This document shows positions 13,665 through 26,700 of a DNA stretch of 64,000 nt, piece by piece. This DNA is from Flectonema sp. DT1601 (Eukaryota > Euglenozoa > Diplonemea > Diplonemida > Diplonemidae). A program made the translations under genes and the position numbers. The stretch's first letter is position 1, and every line of letters starts with the position of its first letter. The stretch spans positions 658,501 through 722,500 of the forward strand of contig OZ025791.1 of NCBI GenBank assembly GCA_964019425.1, in the 5' to 3' direction. The notes beneath the pieces were generated by a model. It was not told the DNA's origin, made no database searches, and was given only the letters and a program-made list of their open reading frames with translations.

Positions 13665-15634
13665 AGAAACACTACAAAGGAAAATAGCTACGCTAACAAA
13701 AAGGTATCGGAAACCGGGTTCACTTTGCGATGCACGTTGCTATTCAAAGCGAGACTCCAATACTAGTGGACCGTAGTGAGGGAAGCAAGTTATTTTATCC
13801 CGTTTTTTTTTTCTCCTCCCTTCTCTTTTGTATCTTCTTTTTTTTCCCAATCGCACGGATTTTTTTTTTTTTTTCCATTTTTTTTTAAGTTTTTTTTTTT
13901 TTAATTATTTTTTTTATCTTAGTTCGTACGTACTCCGCACTCGATAGAAGCGACGGACTACGACAAACTCAATTTACCTTAAATAAGGAACTGTATGAAA
14001 AGAGGGGGGAAAAAAAAAAGCAGAAAAAAAAAAAAAGAAGAAAAAAAAACCCACTACTGCAGCGTTTCAAAAGACACAGACGTAACATTTATCTCTGAAT
14101 GTGTTGACGTCTACTTATTGATTGGCGTAGCAAAAAAAATAATAAATATCATCTAGCTGTGAAAATATAGACAGAATCAAGTTCTCTTTCTTATATATTT
14201 TTTTTTTTTAATTATGTATATTGGTCCCTTGGCTGCGTCTTGTTTTTTTTTTTTTTTTTCTCCTTTTCTGTCTTTTTTTTTTTTTTTTTTCAACGGTTTT
14301 TTTTAATATGCCAGACAACATAAGTAGTTTTTTTTCTTTTTTTTTTTTTTTTTTTTTTCAGTGTATCACCATTAATCAAACACTCGATTACAACACCCCT
14401 TTTTGAATGTAGGGAAAAAAAATAATAATAATTAAAAAAAAAATTAAAAAAAAATGGAATTAAAAAAATAACATCTTCACATCTTGCCTTGTAATGCTTT
14501 AAAAAGTGATTTAAGAATAAAGTAAATACTGCAATGAAACCACAGTAGGAAAAATAAAATTGAGATAATAAGTCTGATGACGAGATGTGAAGGGGAAGTT
14601 GAAAGCGAGTGCCCATGGTTCAATTACACTGACTTCTGGATTTGTTCACAACTCACTCTTGTTCTTTTTTTTTTTTCGTTCTTTTTTTTAAAATTCAGGA
14701 ACAGGAGGCGGATATTTGTTAAAACGTAAAACATTTTCTGACGTGGATACGCAAAATTTTTTTTATTAATTTCCCGTATTTTTTTCTTTCTTTTCTTTTT
14801 TTTTTCTTTTCGTTTAAAAAAAAAAAAAAAAAAAGAACTCTGAATTCACAAATTGCTAACAACTTGAACAACACGAATCACACCAATGCCTAAAAGCTGA
14901 GACGTGACCTGGAATAAAACGAAACGCCTTTTAAGCCGAACGACTACCAATTAGAACAATTTTATTATTATTTTTTTTTGAGAAGGAGGAAGGAAACTCA
15001 CTTTTAGTAAGATTCCAACCTGTAAAGGCATCTTTCTTCGTCATTGACATAAGCAGTCTTTCCTCTTGTCTGTGACTTCCAAGAAAGGATATTTTTTATA
15101 ATCGAAAACTAGTGAACTCAGGGAAATATTCAGGGTAATAAACTGTTAACAAGATACGTCAACAAGAACACAACAAAGGCTGCAGCATCCTCACTGCACG
15201 AAGCTATTTAAGCGTGCCATTTGAGGCACTTTCTGACTTGAGGATTAGGGAAGGGTTTGCTTTTATGTTCGCTGAAGGGATTTTTTTTTAATTATGAAAA
15301 AAAAGACACAAAAAGACACAAGCGTATCAATCCAATGCTAAGGTGATACGTATTTTTTTTTTTTTTTTTTTTTTTAAAGATTTAGTGGTTCAAGGCGCCC
15401 GGTTTCGGACCGCCAGAAATTCACAGGTAACCAACCTATGATAGATGGGAGGGAAGGAAATGAGGGCAATATAGTTAGCAACGCCAACAAAAAAAAAAGC
15501 GCGTAAAGCTTCGTGAACCAACGAGCAAATGAGCTTCGAGGGATTAAGAAGTAAAAGAAGGGGGGAAGAAAAAAGATAACTAAGGCTTTATGCACCACAA
15601 TAGTTTCTTGTGGTGTCGTATTCTGTATCCATAA

Positions 15635-15666
15635 CCGGTGCGGCAACACCAAGGTTGCCGCACTGG
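15635..15666. other. Strong GC-rich hairpin in the spacer
   Basis: CCGGTGCGGCAAC and GTTGCCGCACTGG form a 13-bp stem with a single mismatch (a G-U pair in the RNA of one strand) around the six-base loop ACCAAG. It is far more GC-rich than the surrounding spacer. The stem also carries a short direct repeat (GGTTGCC). No T-run follows immediately, so it is not an obvious terminator. It could be an RNA processing signal, a small-RNA precursor or a palindromic remnant. Confidence 0.4.
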
Positions 15667-16025
15667 TTGCCTGTAGTTTTGACTTGTTAGTTCACATGTA
15701 TTTTTAGTTTGTTAGGTCCCCAATGTCCCAAGAAGATTTGTGCCACAGAAAAGTGAAAAATTTTGTTCTTGTTGGGACTTATTGAAAATTTCAAGAAGAA
15801 AAAAAAAAAAAAAAAAAAAAGCTCGAGGTTCACTATGACTAAAAAGATGCAAGTTTCTCGGTTTCTGAAAATTTAAGAAAACGAGCGAATGGCAAATACA
15901 AAAGTCACCCGCTAACCAGAATTAACTGGCTATTCACTTTCTAAGGTTCCCAGAGATTCACTTCATTTCTTTTTTTTTTCCCCATAATTGCGTGTGTGAT
16001 TTCTATCTTAATAAAGAAAAACTAC

Positions 16026-16072
16026 TTTATTTATTTATTTTATTTTATTTATTTATTTATTTATTTATTTAA
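16026..16072. repeat. TTTA microsatellite
   Basis: About eleven near-perfect copies of TTTA, interrupted twice by TTTTA units, ending in a poly(T) run. It is a simple-sequence tract in the gene-free spacer. Confidence 0.8.
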
Positions 16073-19000
16073 TTTTTTTTTTTTCCCGTCTTCATACTTA
16101 GTGGCCAAGCAATGTTTTTTTTTTGTTTTTTTTTTTCCCCTGCATCTTGGAACGCAGAAAAATAATGTGGCAGTAATGGTTTCACTGGAAGCGAGAAATA
16201 GTGTACACACCAATCAGCGAGCCCGTCAAAAGCAGAATTAGCAGGGCATGTTTGCCGTACTAGTCGAACCCTCGAAATTGGGAAGCACATTACAAGTTTG
16301 TTGGTTTGAAAGTTGGGGCTAAAACAAAAAAGGCGAATCCTAGTAGAACACCAGGGGAAATGGGAATAGGAGATTGAAAAAGGGGGAAAAAAGAAAATCA
16401 TTCCACAATAACGTAGACGCGAAATCTTAAAAACATGAATAAAATAAAAGAAAGAACTTTAGTCTTCAAAGGCTGAAGATAGAAAATAGGTTTGTTATAA
16501 AAATGTCATTTTAAAAGGAATACAATAACAGCAGTTCTTCTGCCGTCTACACTTGTCTGCAAAGTTCTGATCAACGGCTGGAAATTCAGAGTTACAACGC
16601 CAAGAGCTGGCTTTGTTTTTTCTTGTGGAAGCATTTCTTGACACTCGGAGTGATATGGAAAAGACAACAACGAATCAAAAGAAGTGGACACTAGGGCTAC
16701 AAAGCGTTTCCCTAAAATTCCCCACCCCAGACAGTGAAGAAAACAGCAAGAAAGAAAATATCAAAAAAAAGGGGGAAAAAACAGAAGGGGAAATAAAAAA
16801 GGGCGGAAATTTTTTGATGATTGTCTGGAGGGAAAGGACAGCGTTAAAAAACCCTTTTTTTTTTTTTTTTTTTTTCTTTTCCCCCTCCCCCGTAAATTAC
16901 CTTTATCCTCCCCCTCGTCGTTATTTGTTTTGCTGAAAACGTACGCTACCCCCCAACTGGAAAAACTAACGGATGCTTCGGAAATGATAAAAGTAGCCCG
17001 CAACCTATGAAAGCAACAAGGACAATACGGCAAACCCATCGCAAATCCGTAACTAAATTATTTTTCAAAGAAAAATATGTACACTGCTAGCCACGAAAGC
17101 TTTTTTACCAAGCAGCTGCTGGAAGCGAGCGAGCATGCGTGTGCATTGGTGTCATTTATGAGTCACCTCATCCTCGATCTGGCATCACAGAGATTCAAAA
17201 ATATATATAATAATAAACAATAAAAAAAAAATTTAAAAAAAAAAATAACACTTTAATTGCTCAAATAATGTAACGAACGTTTACCAAATCAATGGCATTG
17301 GCGCATTCCAAGTACCACTCATCAGGGAGAGTGACGTCGAGTAAATTGAATTTATTGCAGTTTCTGGCTTAGGTAAGGCAATTTATATCTCCGCTAAGTA
17401 TGGTTCAACTTATTTATATTATTTTCCTGCTTGGGTCACTTGGTTAATTCTTTTTTTTTTTTTTTTTTTTTGATATTTCTGTAAGTGATTTAATTATCCA
17501 AAAGGCTTCTTTAGGATAAAACGTACCAATCGGCATTATTATTTTTTAAAAACTCTTTTTCGGTCACTGCATGTAGGCTAACAGTCTTGTGAAGGGTTTT
17601 ACTCACAGACGGTAAAGCTTGCAGTGTCCCTCAAGTTATGAAAAACTATTGCCCATGATCAATGTATTCTAGTTCAGTAAAAAGTCTACCCTGCGTATGT
17701 AAATCGGTGTGCTTGCTTTTTTTTTTTTGTTTTTTTTTTTTTTGCTTCTTTTTTTTTTTTTTTTTTAAAACAGACAAAATAATAAACGGGGGCGAAGGAA
17801 ATGGAGGGGGGTGAAAAAATAAAATAATAATAAAAGAAACACAGCCAACGGGACTAACAAAAGCGCACAAGCGTTAAAGAAAGAAAAAACAAGAGGGGTG
17901 AAAATAACAGAGGTGAGTAGGTAAATAAAAAAAGGGGGGGTGGAGAGGGGAGTTCCCTGTTAAACAAGTTCCCTTTATTCATTTCCTTAAAACAAAGTAT
18001 CAACAAGTGTAACTTGCCTCAAGCTACTTTGTGTAGGGGATATGGGAATGTGGGTGCGACCAAGCTTTGTCTTTTCATTTCTCTTTCTCTGTCCTCTTCC
18101 CAAATTCCCATTCTAGGGAACTGAGGGGGGTCGAGGGGAAGGGAGGTTTTTGTTTTCCTTTTTTTCTTTTTTTTGGGAGGTTTTTTTGGGGGGAGAGAAA
18201 AAAAAAAACGACAACTATAAGATAGCAACAGATTATTTTCAGATAAAAAAAAATTTTTTTTCTTTTTTTGGAATCGGGAAGGGTATTTTGATTCGTTTTC
18301 CTTACTTCTTTCTTTTTTGATTATTCCGTACCTTTATTTGATTTCAAAATGAAACTAAGAAAAGAAACACAGAAAGCCGATGCGACTGCGCACCATACTC
18401 AATGTTAGTACGCATATAGTAAGAAAAAAAAAATTAATTTTTTTCTCCCTTTTTTTTCCGTTAAGAAATTCCTTGAGGATCTCTTTGATTTCTCGTTTAT
18501 TTTATTTTTATTTCTAAGTTTTTTTTTTTTTTTTTTTTTTTTCTGCTGCTTTTCGTTTTTTTTTTTTTTTTTTTTAAAACACTTTAACTGCATATTTCCC
18601 ATCATTCTTCCTTATTTTCTTCTTTTTTAATTTCCTTGTTTTTTTTTTTTTTAAATCTTATTTGTTTTCTCTTCAGAAAAATTGGTTAAGAAATACATGC
18701 GCGCAGTCTCACAATCCGGTGGTACCATCGGGAAAAAAAAATCTTTCAGAGGTGCACGTTTCTTCTCCCTACATCCCATAAAGAAGTAAGCCTCCATACA
18801 GTTGTACAAAAAGAAAAAGAATAGAAGTGAGACTATTTGTTAAACAATTACTATTAAAAAAGGCCTAATGGACAAATACACCACTGGATTATTTTGTTCG
18901 TTTTTTTTTTTTTTTTTTGGTTTGATTCAAACGCCGAAATAAATAACGATGGGAGACGGAAAGCAGTCACACAGCAGAAAAAGAAATAGGGACAAAAAAA

Positions 19001-19145
19001 AAAAAAAGAAAAGAAAATTATTATAAAAGAAAAAAAAGAAACCACCCTTTGGGCCGTAAACCTTTTTATACAGGGGTGAGAAACTAAGGAAAGGGGAAAT
19101 TATCAATTTTTTTTTTTTTTTTTTTTTAAATTAGCTGATGGAAAC

Positions 19146-20750
19146 CTACAGATCCTCTTCGTCAGAAGAGGCGGCGGCAAAGTCGTTCATTTCTGCCTGG
19201 TCGAAGGTCTCGTATCTCTGGTTGTTTTTGTTGAGCTCGAGCTCGTTCTTGTTCTTCCAAATAGCGTATCCGAGGGCTCCGAGGCAGAGAGCCATGAGAA
19301 GCCAGAGAAGGATAAACAACCAAAGGTACAGGCAGAATCCGATGTCAAGACCATCACAGCAGTCACTGCTACCACCTTCACCACCAGCAGCTCCTCTGAC
19401 ACTTGGTGACTGAACTTCATCAATGACGAATCCCTCATCTCTCTTGTCAACAAATTCATTGTGGCTGTCAATACGTCTCCACACTGGAGTACCTCCCAAA
19501 CTCATTTCCTGTCTGCATACCATGTAGGCAGCCTTGTTAATACCAGCCTCGGTATTAATCATCATCTCTCCATCAGCAACATCCATTGATGATCTGTCAA
19601 AGATGAAGTCTGTGATGGTGGCTCTGTTGTCACCACTCATTACAACACCTCCATCAATCATTACACCCTTTGGACATGCAGTTGTTGGATTAATAAACTG
19701 TCTGGTCTCATTGAAGCGACAAGTTGCAACGAAATCTCTTTCGTTGTTGTTTTCACACTCGTTTGGGGTTTCAGTGTTTCCAGATTTGTATTGTGGAACG
19801 ACGAGGTACTTATCAGTCCTATTTTGTTTAGTTTGGTTTGATTTCACTAATACACGCTTGCTGATGATACTACTACAACATAAACATAAACATAAACATA
19901 AACATAAACATAAACATAAACATAAACATAAACATAAACATAAACATAAACATAAACATAAACATAAACATAAACATAAACATAAACATAAACATAAACA
20001 TAAACATAAACATAAACATAAACATAAACATAAACATTACATACTCCTTTAGATCACAACCTACAACAAGGACGTTGAATCTGTTTCCTGTCACCGGACG
20101 GTTAGGAAATGGAGTGTACATGTGAGGACCTGTTTGAGTGTTATTTCATTAAAAAACTGTTACGCTATTTAATTACTACTATAAAGTAAAGTAATAAAAG
20201 AGGGAAAAGATTATTCCCATTACCCCCCTCTTCGAAAAGCTATTCCAGTTGTGCAGTTTAAATAAAATAATCACACCATTTGGTAGACAATTCTTTGGGA
20301 ATCTGCAGTAAGTAACAGGGTCCAGAGTACTCTTTCTGCAAGTTGCGCATGGGAAGACATCTGTTCCATTAACGTTTCCACAAACACCTTCTGCTCCACA
20401 TCCGTATGGTGCAGGTCTTCCGTTGTAGCAAACAGATCCAGGCCTTGTGTCTGTGTGTGTTTTGTTTTGTTTTGTTTTGTTTTTTTTGATTTTTTTTTTT
20501 TCAATAATAACGGCTATACTGTAAACGTAGACATACTAGTACAAATACCCTCCTCGATACCTCCATAGAAACCCTTGGCACAAACGGTACACTGACGTGC
20601 CTCGTCAAGATCCCATCCCTTATGGCAGACACAGCACCCGTTTACTTCATCACCGCGATTGCAGCTTAGAGTCGTTGCTGGAGACACACCCATGGCCATT
20701 TGACTCAGGCTAAGCCCCAAGATGACGAACAAAACACTAGTGAGCTGCAT
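19146..20750 (-). CDS. Cysteine-rich single-pass membrane protein, four exons
   Basis: Exons 20750-20537, 20450-20277, 20129-20045 and 19860-19146 join in frame to 395 residues; total coding length is an exact multiple of three. The introns begin GTATGT, GTGTGA and GTATGT and end in CAG. The protein starts with a clear signal peptide (MQLTSVLFVILGLSLSQMAM). A cysteine-rich ectodomain spread over exons 1-2 follows (CCVCHKGW, CTVCAKGFYGG, GYGCGAEG-like spacing), then a longer ectodomain, one transmembrane helix near residues 334-360 and an acidic cytoplasmic tail ending SSDEEDL. It resembles no family I can name; the cysteine spacing is vaguely EGF/laminin-like. A cell-surface adhesion or receptor role is an inference. 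Only exons 1 and 4 appear as sizeable open frames, so the gene is easy to miss. Confidence 0.75.
19878..20037. repeat. Hexanucleotide microsatellite (ACATAA)n within intron 3
   Basis: About 26-27 perfect copies of a six-base unit (TTTATG on the coding strand). It fills most of intron 3 (19861-20044) of the cysteine-rich membrane protein gene and starts four bases after the donor GTATGT. Because the unit is six bases, both strands stay open and make spurious His-Lys or Met-Phe repeat proteins. Confidence 0.95.
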
Positions 20751-21707
20751 ATTAATAATTAACTACTTCGAGTTTAATACAACACTGTCGAAAAGAATTG
20801 TATGGAAATTTAAAAAAAAAAAAAAAAATTTAAAAAAAATTGCCGTACTGGATATTTATATCAAACAAACACAACAAAAACACATCAACTCACACCCGGT
20901 GTGGAATAATTCATGGGCGGGATTCTGAATTTTTAGTTTTTTTTTTTTTTTTTTATCTCAAAATGATCGATAATCGTTGTGATCGTAGTTGCGACAGGAG
21001 TTTGACAGGTAAAGCTGGGGTAAGCTAAACACTGGAAAAAAGAAGGGAAAAAAGAGACAGAATAAAAAAAAGGGGAGTTCCGTAAAAATGAAGTTCCTCA
21101 GCAACTTGACTACAGCTCGAACACAGTGGTCGTTGACAGCAACGGAACACGGCCACCCCTTCAAAAAAAAAGGAACGAAAAAGGATACAATAAGTGAACC
21201 GTATAATAATTGCGATATATATTTTTTTTTTTTTCCATTTCTTTCCTTTCTTTGGTTCACTCTCTGGTTTTTATTATTATTATTTCGTTCTTTTTTTTTT
21301 CCTTGTTCATTTTATTATGTGTGTTGTTTTTCGGAAATGAACACCAAACAACACGACAAAAAAAAAAGCTATTTTCTCTTTTCTTTTTTTTTTTTTCCCT
21401 TTGAATTCTTCGGAACAATACCTGCCTGCAGTTGCAGAAGAGATATTGTATGTAGTCAGTTCACGGCTATATTTCTCCCTCTATCCATGAAGGTGATCGC
21501 CGCTTGACCAAAGTGGAATGCTGCTATAAATTGACCTTTTTTTTTTTTTTCTTTCGCTATCTGATGCCAATTAGCAGCAGCCTGTTTCACACTTAAAAAA
21601 AAAAAAGTCTCCATAATAAATGAAGAGAACAAAATCACTGGCGGCTTTTTAATAATAATTTATCAAAGCCTTTATCGGCAGTGAAAAGAGTAGCTTCAGG
21701 CAGGATA
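20751..21707. other. Spacer, no gene seen
   Basis: AT-rich spacer with poly(T) and poly(A) runs between the membrane protein gene and the 3' end of the kinesin-like gene. Short frames are low-complexity Phe/Lys strings. I see no supported feature in it. Confidence 0.6.
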
Positions 21708-23428
21708 CTAATCTCTACATAGCAGAGGAGCTCGATGTGGTGCAGTTAGGCTTCTTCCAAAAAGGTTTCCAGTTGTTGGATTCTTAACAGAGTGACTTCG
21801 AACTGTTGGAATTTATTATTTCCTGCGATAAGATGTTAATCTCCTCTACTTACTACTGGTTAAGTACAATACAAAAACATACATTTTGCAGATCTCGAGG
21901 GAGGAGACTGCACCATGGTATTCGCGCTGCGAGCACTTCGGGATCGGTTCAGCGACTTTGACGATGCGGATCGTTTTTTACGAGGGGTACTCCCGAGTGA
22001 TTTGGTGGTACTTCTGTTTGTGTTAAATTTTTTTTTTTTTTTTTAAAATTAACTTTTGAAAGAAAAAGAAAATAATAATTCATACCCACAACTGTCAGCG
22101 GTAACCGACGGAGGTGCAAGTTGCTGTTTTAGTTGTTCGGACTTCTTCTTTTCGGCTTCGAACAAACTTTTCATTTCAAGCATTTCTTGTGATGCCGCAA
22201 AAGATTCAATTTCTAACCTCCGAATTACTTTATCTCGATCTCTAATATTCAAGCGAAGGGTTGCTTCTGTTTCTTTTGCAAATTGCATACTGGCAGTGAG
22301 TAGTTTACTTTGAATATGATGATCTTCTAAATCCTGTTTGAGCTGTAGATTTGTTTGTTTCATATGTCGATGTTGAGCAGCTTTGGTAGATAGTTCCTGC
22401 TCCAGTTTTAAAACAAGTTTTTCAGTTGCGTCTAACCTTCCCAAAACAATACTGTACTTGTGTTCCGATTCGTTAGCAATGCTACCTTGGGGTGTTGTCG
22501 CAGACTCAGGTAAGAAAACTTCTCTTCTGGGAGATCCAGTTGGTGATCCGTTAATGACAAGTGATAAGATGCTTTCCTTTTCGCTCACAAAGACTGGTTC
22601 TGCGAATTTCTTTAATGCTTCAAAACAGTTTGGCACGCCAGCATCCAGAAGCAGAAAAATAATCGGAATCCCGCAACCGGGATCGGAAGTCCCATTCTGT
22701 ACATCATTATCATCATCATCATCACCACAGTCTTCATCAGAAAGAAAGTAATGAGATAGAAGTTCATTCAGGTCTGAGTCTCGGTAGCTTTTAGGATTCT
22801 GAAAAGGTGTCAACGTCGTTAGCTGTTCTCCACCAACCGGATCGAAGACATCTAAATGAGCGTCAAGCCTTTGCATTCCGTAGTATAAAACAAAATTAAA
22901 TCTTACTAATAAGGATTCCTTATCTGTTTTTCTTGCGTTTAATGCTGTCTTTAGGATATCAAGGAAGGAATCAGTTGATTCAAGTAGCTTTTCTGAAGCA
23001 CCAATGATTCTGGTGTAGCCTGAGTTGCTTGTTCGAAGTTTTACTTTTGATGTTATTGGAGGGTGTTTTAAGAGGAGATCAGCAAATGAATAATGATCGC
23101 TACCATGACTCAGAATCGAAACTGTTATAGTGCTGTGACGTGCATCAGCTTGTCGAGCTAAGAGATCGGTGGCTAATCGCATGACTAGTCCAAACGGACT
23201 AAAAACATCATTAGCTCTCGTGCTTCCACCTCCGTTTACAATAAATAATGAACTGGTTCTGTCCCATAATCTATCAATCGCTTCTTTACAAGTCTTTCCC
23301 CAATTTCCTCTTCCTCCAGTTATCACTTCGTCAACTTCGAACTCCTCACCTTCAGCACAAACTCTGTTATTTTCATTAAAAGTGATATCACCACCTACAC
23401 GAGCAACCACCCTATGGTGTTGGGGCAT
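21708..23428 (-). CDS. Kinesin-like protein with degenerate motor (pseudo-motor) and coiled coil
   Basis: Exons 23428-22086, 22013-21883 and 21802-21708 give 522 residues; donors are GTATGA and GTATGT, acceptors ACAG. Residues 1-235 follow the kinesin motor pattern. The segment where motors have GQTGSGKT reads NGGGSTRAN (near residue 65) and is followed by a VSILS strand. The switch II region (motors: DLAGSE) reads VFDPVGGEQ, and the helix that normally reads YRDSKLTRLL is KSYRDSDLNELL. The P-loop Lys and Thr/Ser, the switch I SSR and the switch II Gly-Ser-Glu context are missing or altered, so ATP hydrolysis is unlikely. A coiled coil (about 325-450) and a Ser/Arg/Lys-rich tail follow. A shorter version stopping after exon 2 (TAA at 21860) is possible. 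It probably acts as a microtubule-associated adaptor or scaffold. The kinesin assignment rests on pattern, not alignment. Confidence 0.65.
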
Positions 23429-23760
23429 TAAGAACCCTATTTACAAACAGAACATAAAATATGAATAATGAGGTACTGTGAAAAGTAATTATTTATCTTT
23501 ACGTGGACACAACAAGAAATGGCAAAGTTCTCACAAGTCTAAAAATAGGTTTTGGTAGCATACAAAACACAACACAGAAGGGACACAACTGCTATGACCA
23601 GGGAAAGGGGGATGTGATCTAATGGCGCTACAGAATCTAAGAAAGCTTCTCAATTGAAAACTTTAAAAAAGCCAATTTTTAAAAAAAATAATTCTACGAA
23701 ATGAAACAATATAATTCCTATCCTCCATAAAAAGAAGGATGGCGGCAGGGATTATTATTT
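23429..23760. other. Short spacer, no gene seen
   Basis: AT-rich spacer between the InsP3 receptor stop codon and the kinesin-like start codon. It probably carries the 3' end of the receptor transcript. Nothing else is recognised. Confidence 0.6.
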
Positions 23761-26700
23761 TTATCCAACTGGGGTCAAGGGTCTCATTTTCAATCCGTCT
23801 TGGTTGGCTTGATGATCTTTCTGAATGGCAGCATACAACCCTCCGAGAATCGCATGTCGCTTTGACGTTGCCTCAATAACTTTTACGGAAACACCCTGTA
23901 GGTAGTCTCTAAGATCTTGATTTTCTTTCGTAAATTGATTTTGAAAACTACTGACTTGATTCTCAACGTTTTCTACTCGTTTTTGAGTTGCCGAATGCAC
24001 TTCAGAAAGTTCCTTTACTTGATCGTCTTCTTCTTGTTTTCCTTCGAGACAGACAGCCTTATTAAGAGGGAAGAATGACAGATCACTTTTACGCATCATT
24101 GAATGAACGTATGATTCTTGTCCAGTAAACTCGTCGGGATCTTTTTTTTGAAGATGATGAATAAAAAAGATGTAATTCCACATGTTGTGATCATTCTTAA
24201 TGTGATGTTCAAAACCGTCAGCTTGACGATCAAACTGACTCGACTCAATTCCGCAGATGAAACAACGAGATCTGATGTCTTCCTCAACTTTTTGTTTCTC
24301 AGAACGCAATTCAGCAAACGTATCAATGATTACACCAAAAATAATATTCAACAAAATAACAATCACGACAACAAAAAACGTAAAATCAAAAATTGTTCTC
24401 GCAGCTGCATACGGACTCTCCCAATCTAACGGCTGCATTAAGTCTCCAATACCGCCACCAGCACGAATACCTGCTGATACAGCAAAAATAAAGCATCTAA
24501 AAAGAGTGTCACAATGGTAATCTTCACAGTTTGGTTCTCCTTCACACGGAGGTTCCCTATTCTTAAAACTATCTCTAAAAAGAACAAATCCAATCACCGA
24601 GAATAAATAGATAATAATAATACCAAGTAACACTGTTAACAATAGTGACCTTCCGTTCTTTGTAACAGCTTTGATTACATTTTGAAGTAAAGCAGATCTA
24701 TTGATGATTGATACCAAGTGAAGAGCTATAAAAAACGGTGAAATAAACAATCCGGCAAGAGAAAAGATAACAGAAGCAGTTAAGAAGATGAAGTGAGTAT
24801 CGTATCGAACACTTTTAACAGTGTATTGCCAAGAGTAATTAAAAGTTAAAAGACCTCTCTCAGGGTCATCGAGGTGTTCAGGCTCGATTGGGAATAGCCC
24901 AAGATCATCTCTGTCATTGTTGATGTCAGCTGAGGCAACAGAAGAAGCGACTGCTCCGAATGAACCGCCGATACCTGCAGGTGTTCCCGATCTGTCTGCG
25001 AATTTCTCTTTTAGAATATCAAATGCTTTTTCTTTATTATTACCTCGAACTGTACCCGTCGTTTCATTTAGCGGACCCTGTCTACGATCAAGTTCCGGAT
25101 GATCGACGGCAAACATTTCAATGTATCGTTTCAGACTAAACTTCTTACGTCTTCTCTTCATCATTAATTGTCGTTCTTTCTTCCATGTTCGGTGAGCGTT
25201 GAGAGGAGCTTTTGCGACCCAAAAATCAAACAACAAAAACAAACAAACGAAAAACTGAACTGCAATAAGCGCATTCAACACAAATAAAACTATTTCTGAC
25301 TCAATATGAAATCCTTCCAAAGGAGCTCTGACGATATCTACGGAAGTGTTGGTAACGTAATTCATACAAACGATTCCGTTAATAAGAAATGCCAAAACAA
25401 TCATTGCATTCTCCCACCAGTTTATGGTACTGTTGATCAGATATTTGCACTGACGAACTCGTTCATTCCTCGAAGGGATCCAAGCTCCTGGAGTCGGTTC
25501 ACAGACTTGTTTAAAATTACGTTCGTAGAACTCGATTTCATAAATTAATTCCTCAGCTCTGTCATAGAAATCAGTTATACGAGCCGTGGGTGTTTCTCTG
25601 TTCACATTCCACAGTAGTTCATCCTTTGTCTTGTCGCTAAGATTTGAACATATAAAAGGAATTCTAAAATAAACTCTTACAAGAGACTGCGATCTCAATA
25701 TCTCTATCCTACCTGTTAAGGCTGTGTAGAATGAGAAACCCTCACATCGTTCTATAAATTCAGAGAGAGAATCATCAAAGGCAGACAATGTCTTCAGTAA
25801 CATAAAAGCTGTGAATCCCAAGTCTAGGGCTTCAGGTTCCTTTCTGCGAGACCAAATATCAGTAAGAAGCGCCTTGATTAATTTCAAATCAAGTGTAGTT
25901 GATATGACTGCAGGTATCCACTGTTCTTCAACACCTTCTAAAACGCTAAGAAGCATTGTTAGGGCAGCGTTCTTAAGCTCGTCAGTTTGTTGCTCGTCAA
26001 CTAACGGGAGTGGACGTGCTAAGACGACATTTACTTCAAAAGCGATATTAGCATTTACTAAACTGTGCTGGTTATCATAACAGGGTCCTTGACAGTATTC
26101 TGTTAAGGTGTTGAACGCTTGTACGATGTGATCAAAAATAAATTCATCGCACTGCTCAACCATCAAAAGAGTCTTAAGAACCGTGATCGTCTCTTTTACT
26201 AAATTGTAAGTATGGACGTTGTCGTCTTGAACTCTTAGATAGTTCTGCAAATCTCTGTTATGACCTTCACAGAATAGTTGTAAAAACCTAAGTACTTTAT
26301 CAAGATGGTACAATTCACATTGTTTATACTTACTATTTCTATCATCATCTGTGTTAACAGTTATTGATGGTGTGAATCCAGTTGAATCGGTGTTATGTAA
26401 AGCGTGTGATGCAACCTTCTTAGATTTGTGTTTCTCAGCCACCTCGTTACTCTTCATTAAGTTGACAGCCTTCACAATCCTGTCTTTGGTGCAGCTGAAG
26501 AACGCTTCGTCATTAAGTGAAAGAAAGTAATTTAAAATTGAAACTTGAACTTTATTATTACCACCTTCTAGTAAGGCGTGTCCGAATTGAAGAGCTTCAG
26601 ATACGACGTGTTCGTCTTTTGATTCTATCATTTGGGTCACGATTGGTGTGACGCCTAAATCGTCGAGGAGAGATTGCATTTTTTCTTTTTCCTTCTTCGA

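Larger units (their letters stand above)
10868..19145. other. 8.3-kb AT-rich spacer without a recognisable gene
   Basis: This is the longest gene-free stretch of the window. It is dominated by poly(T) and poly(A) runs of 10-25 bases. Short open frames on both strands mostly translate to strings of Phe or Lys and resemble no family I know. It holds a TTTA microsatellite and several potential RNA hairpins, listed separately. I see no tRNA, rRNA or U snRNA signature. It could contain 5' untranslated exons or non-coding RNAs. Confidence 0.6.

Noticed and set aside
16255-16290. tRNA B-box-like GGGTTCGACTA on the minus strand
   Set aside because: No A box at the right distance and no acceptor or anticodon stems.
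19534-20052. Plus-strand frame with a long His-Lys repeat
   Set aside because: The repeat is the intronic hexanucleotide microsatellite, and the rest is antisense to exon 4 of the membrane protein gene.
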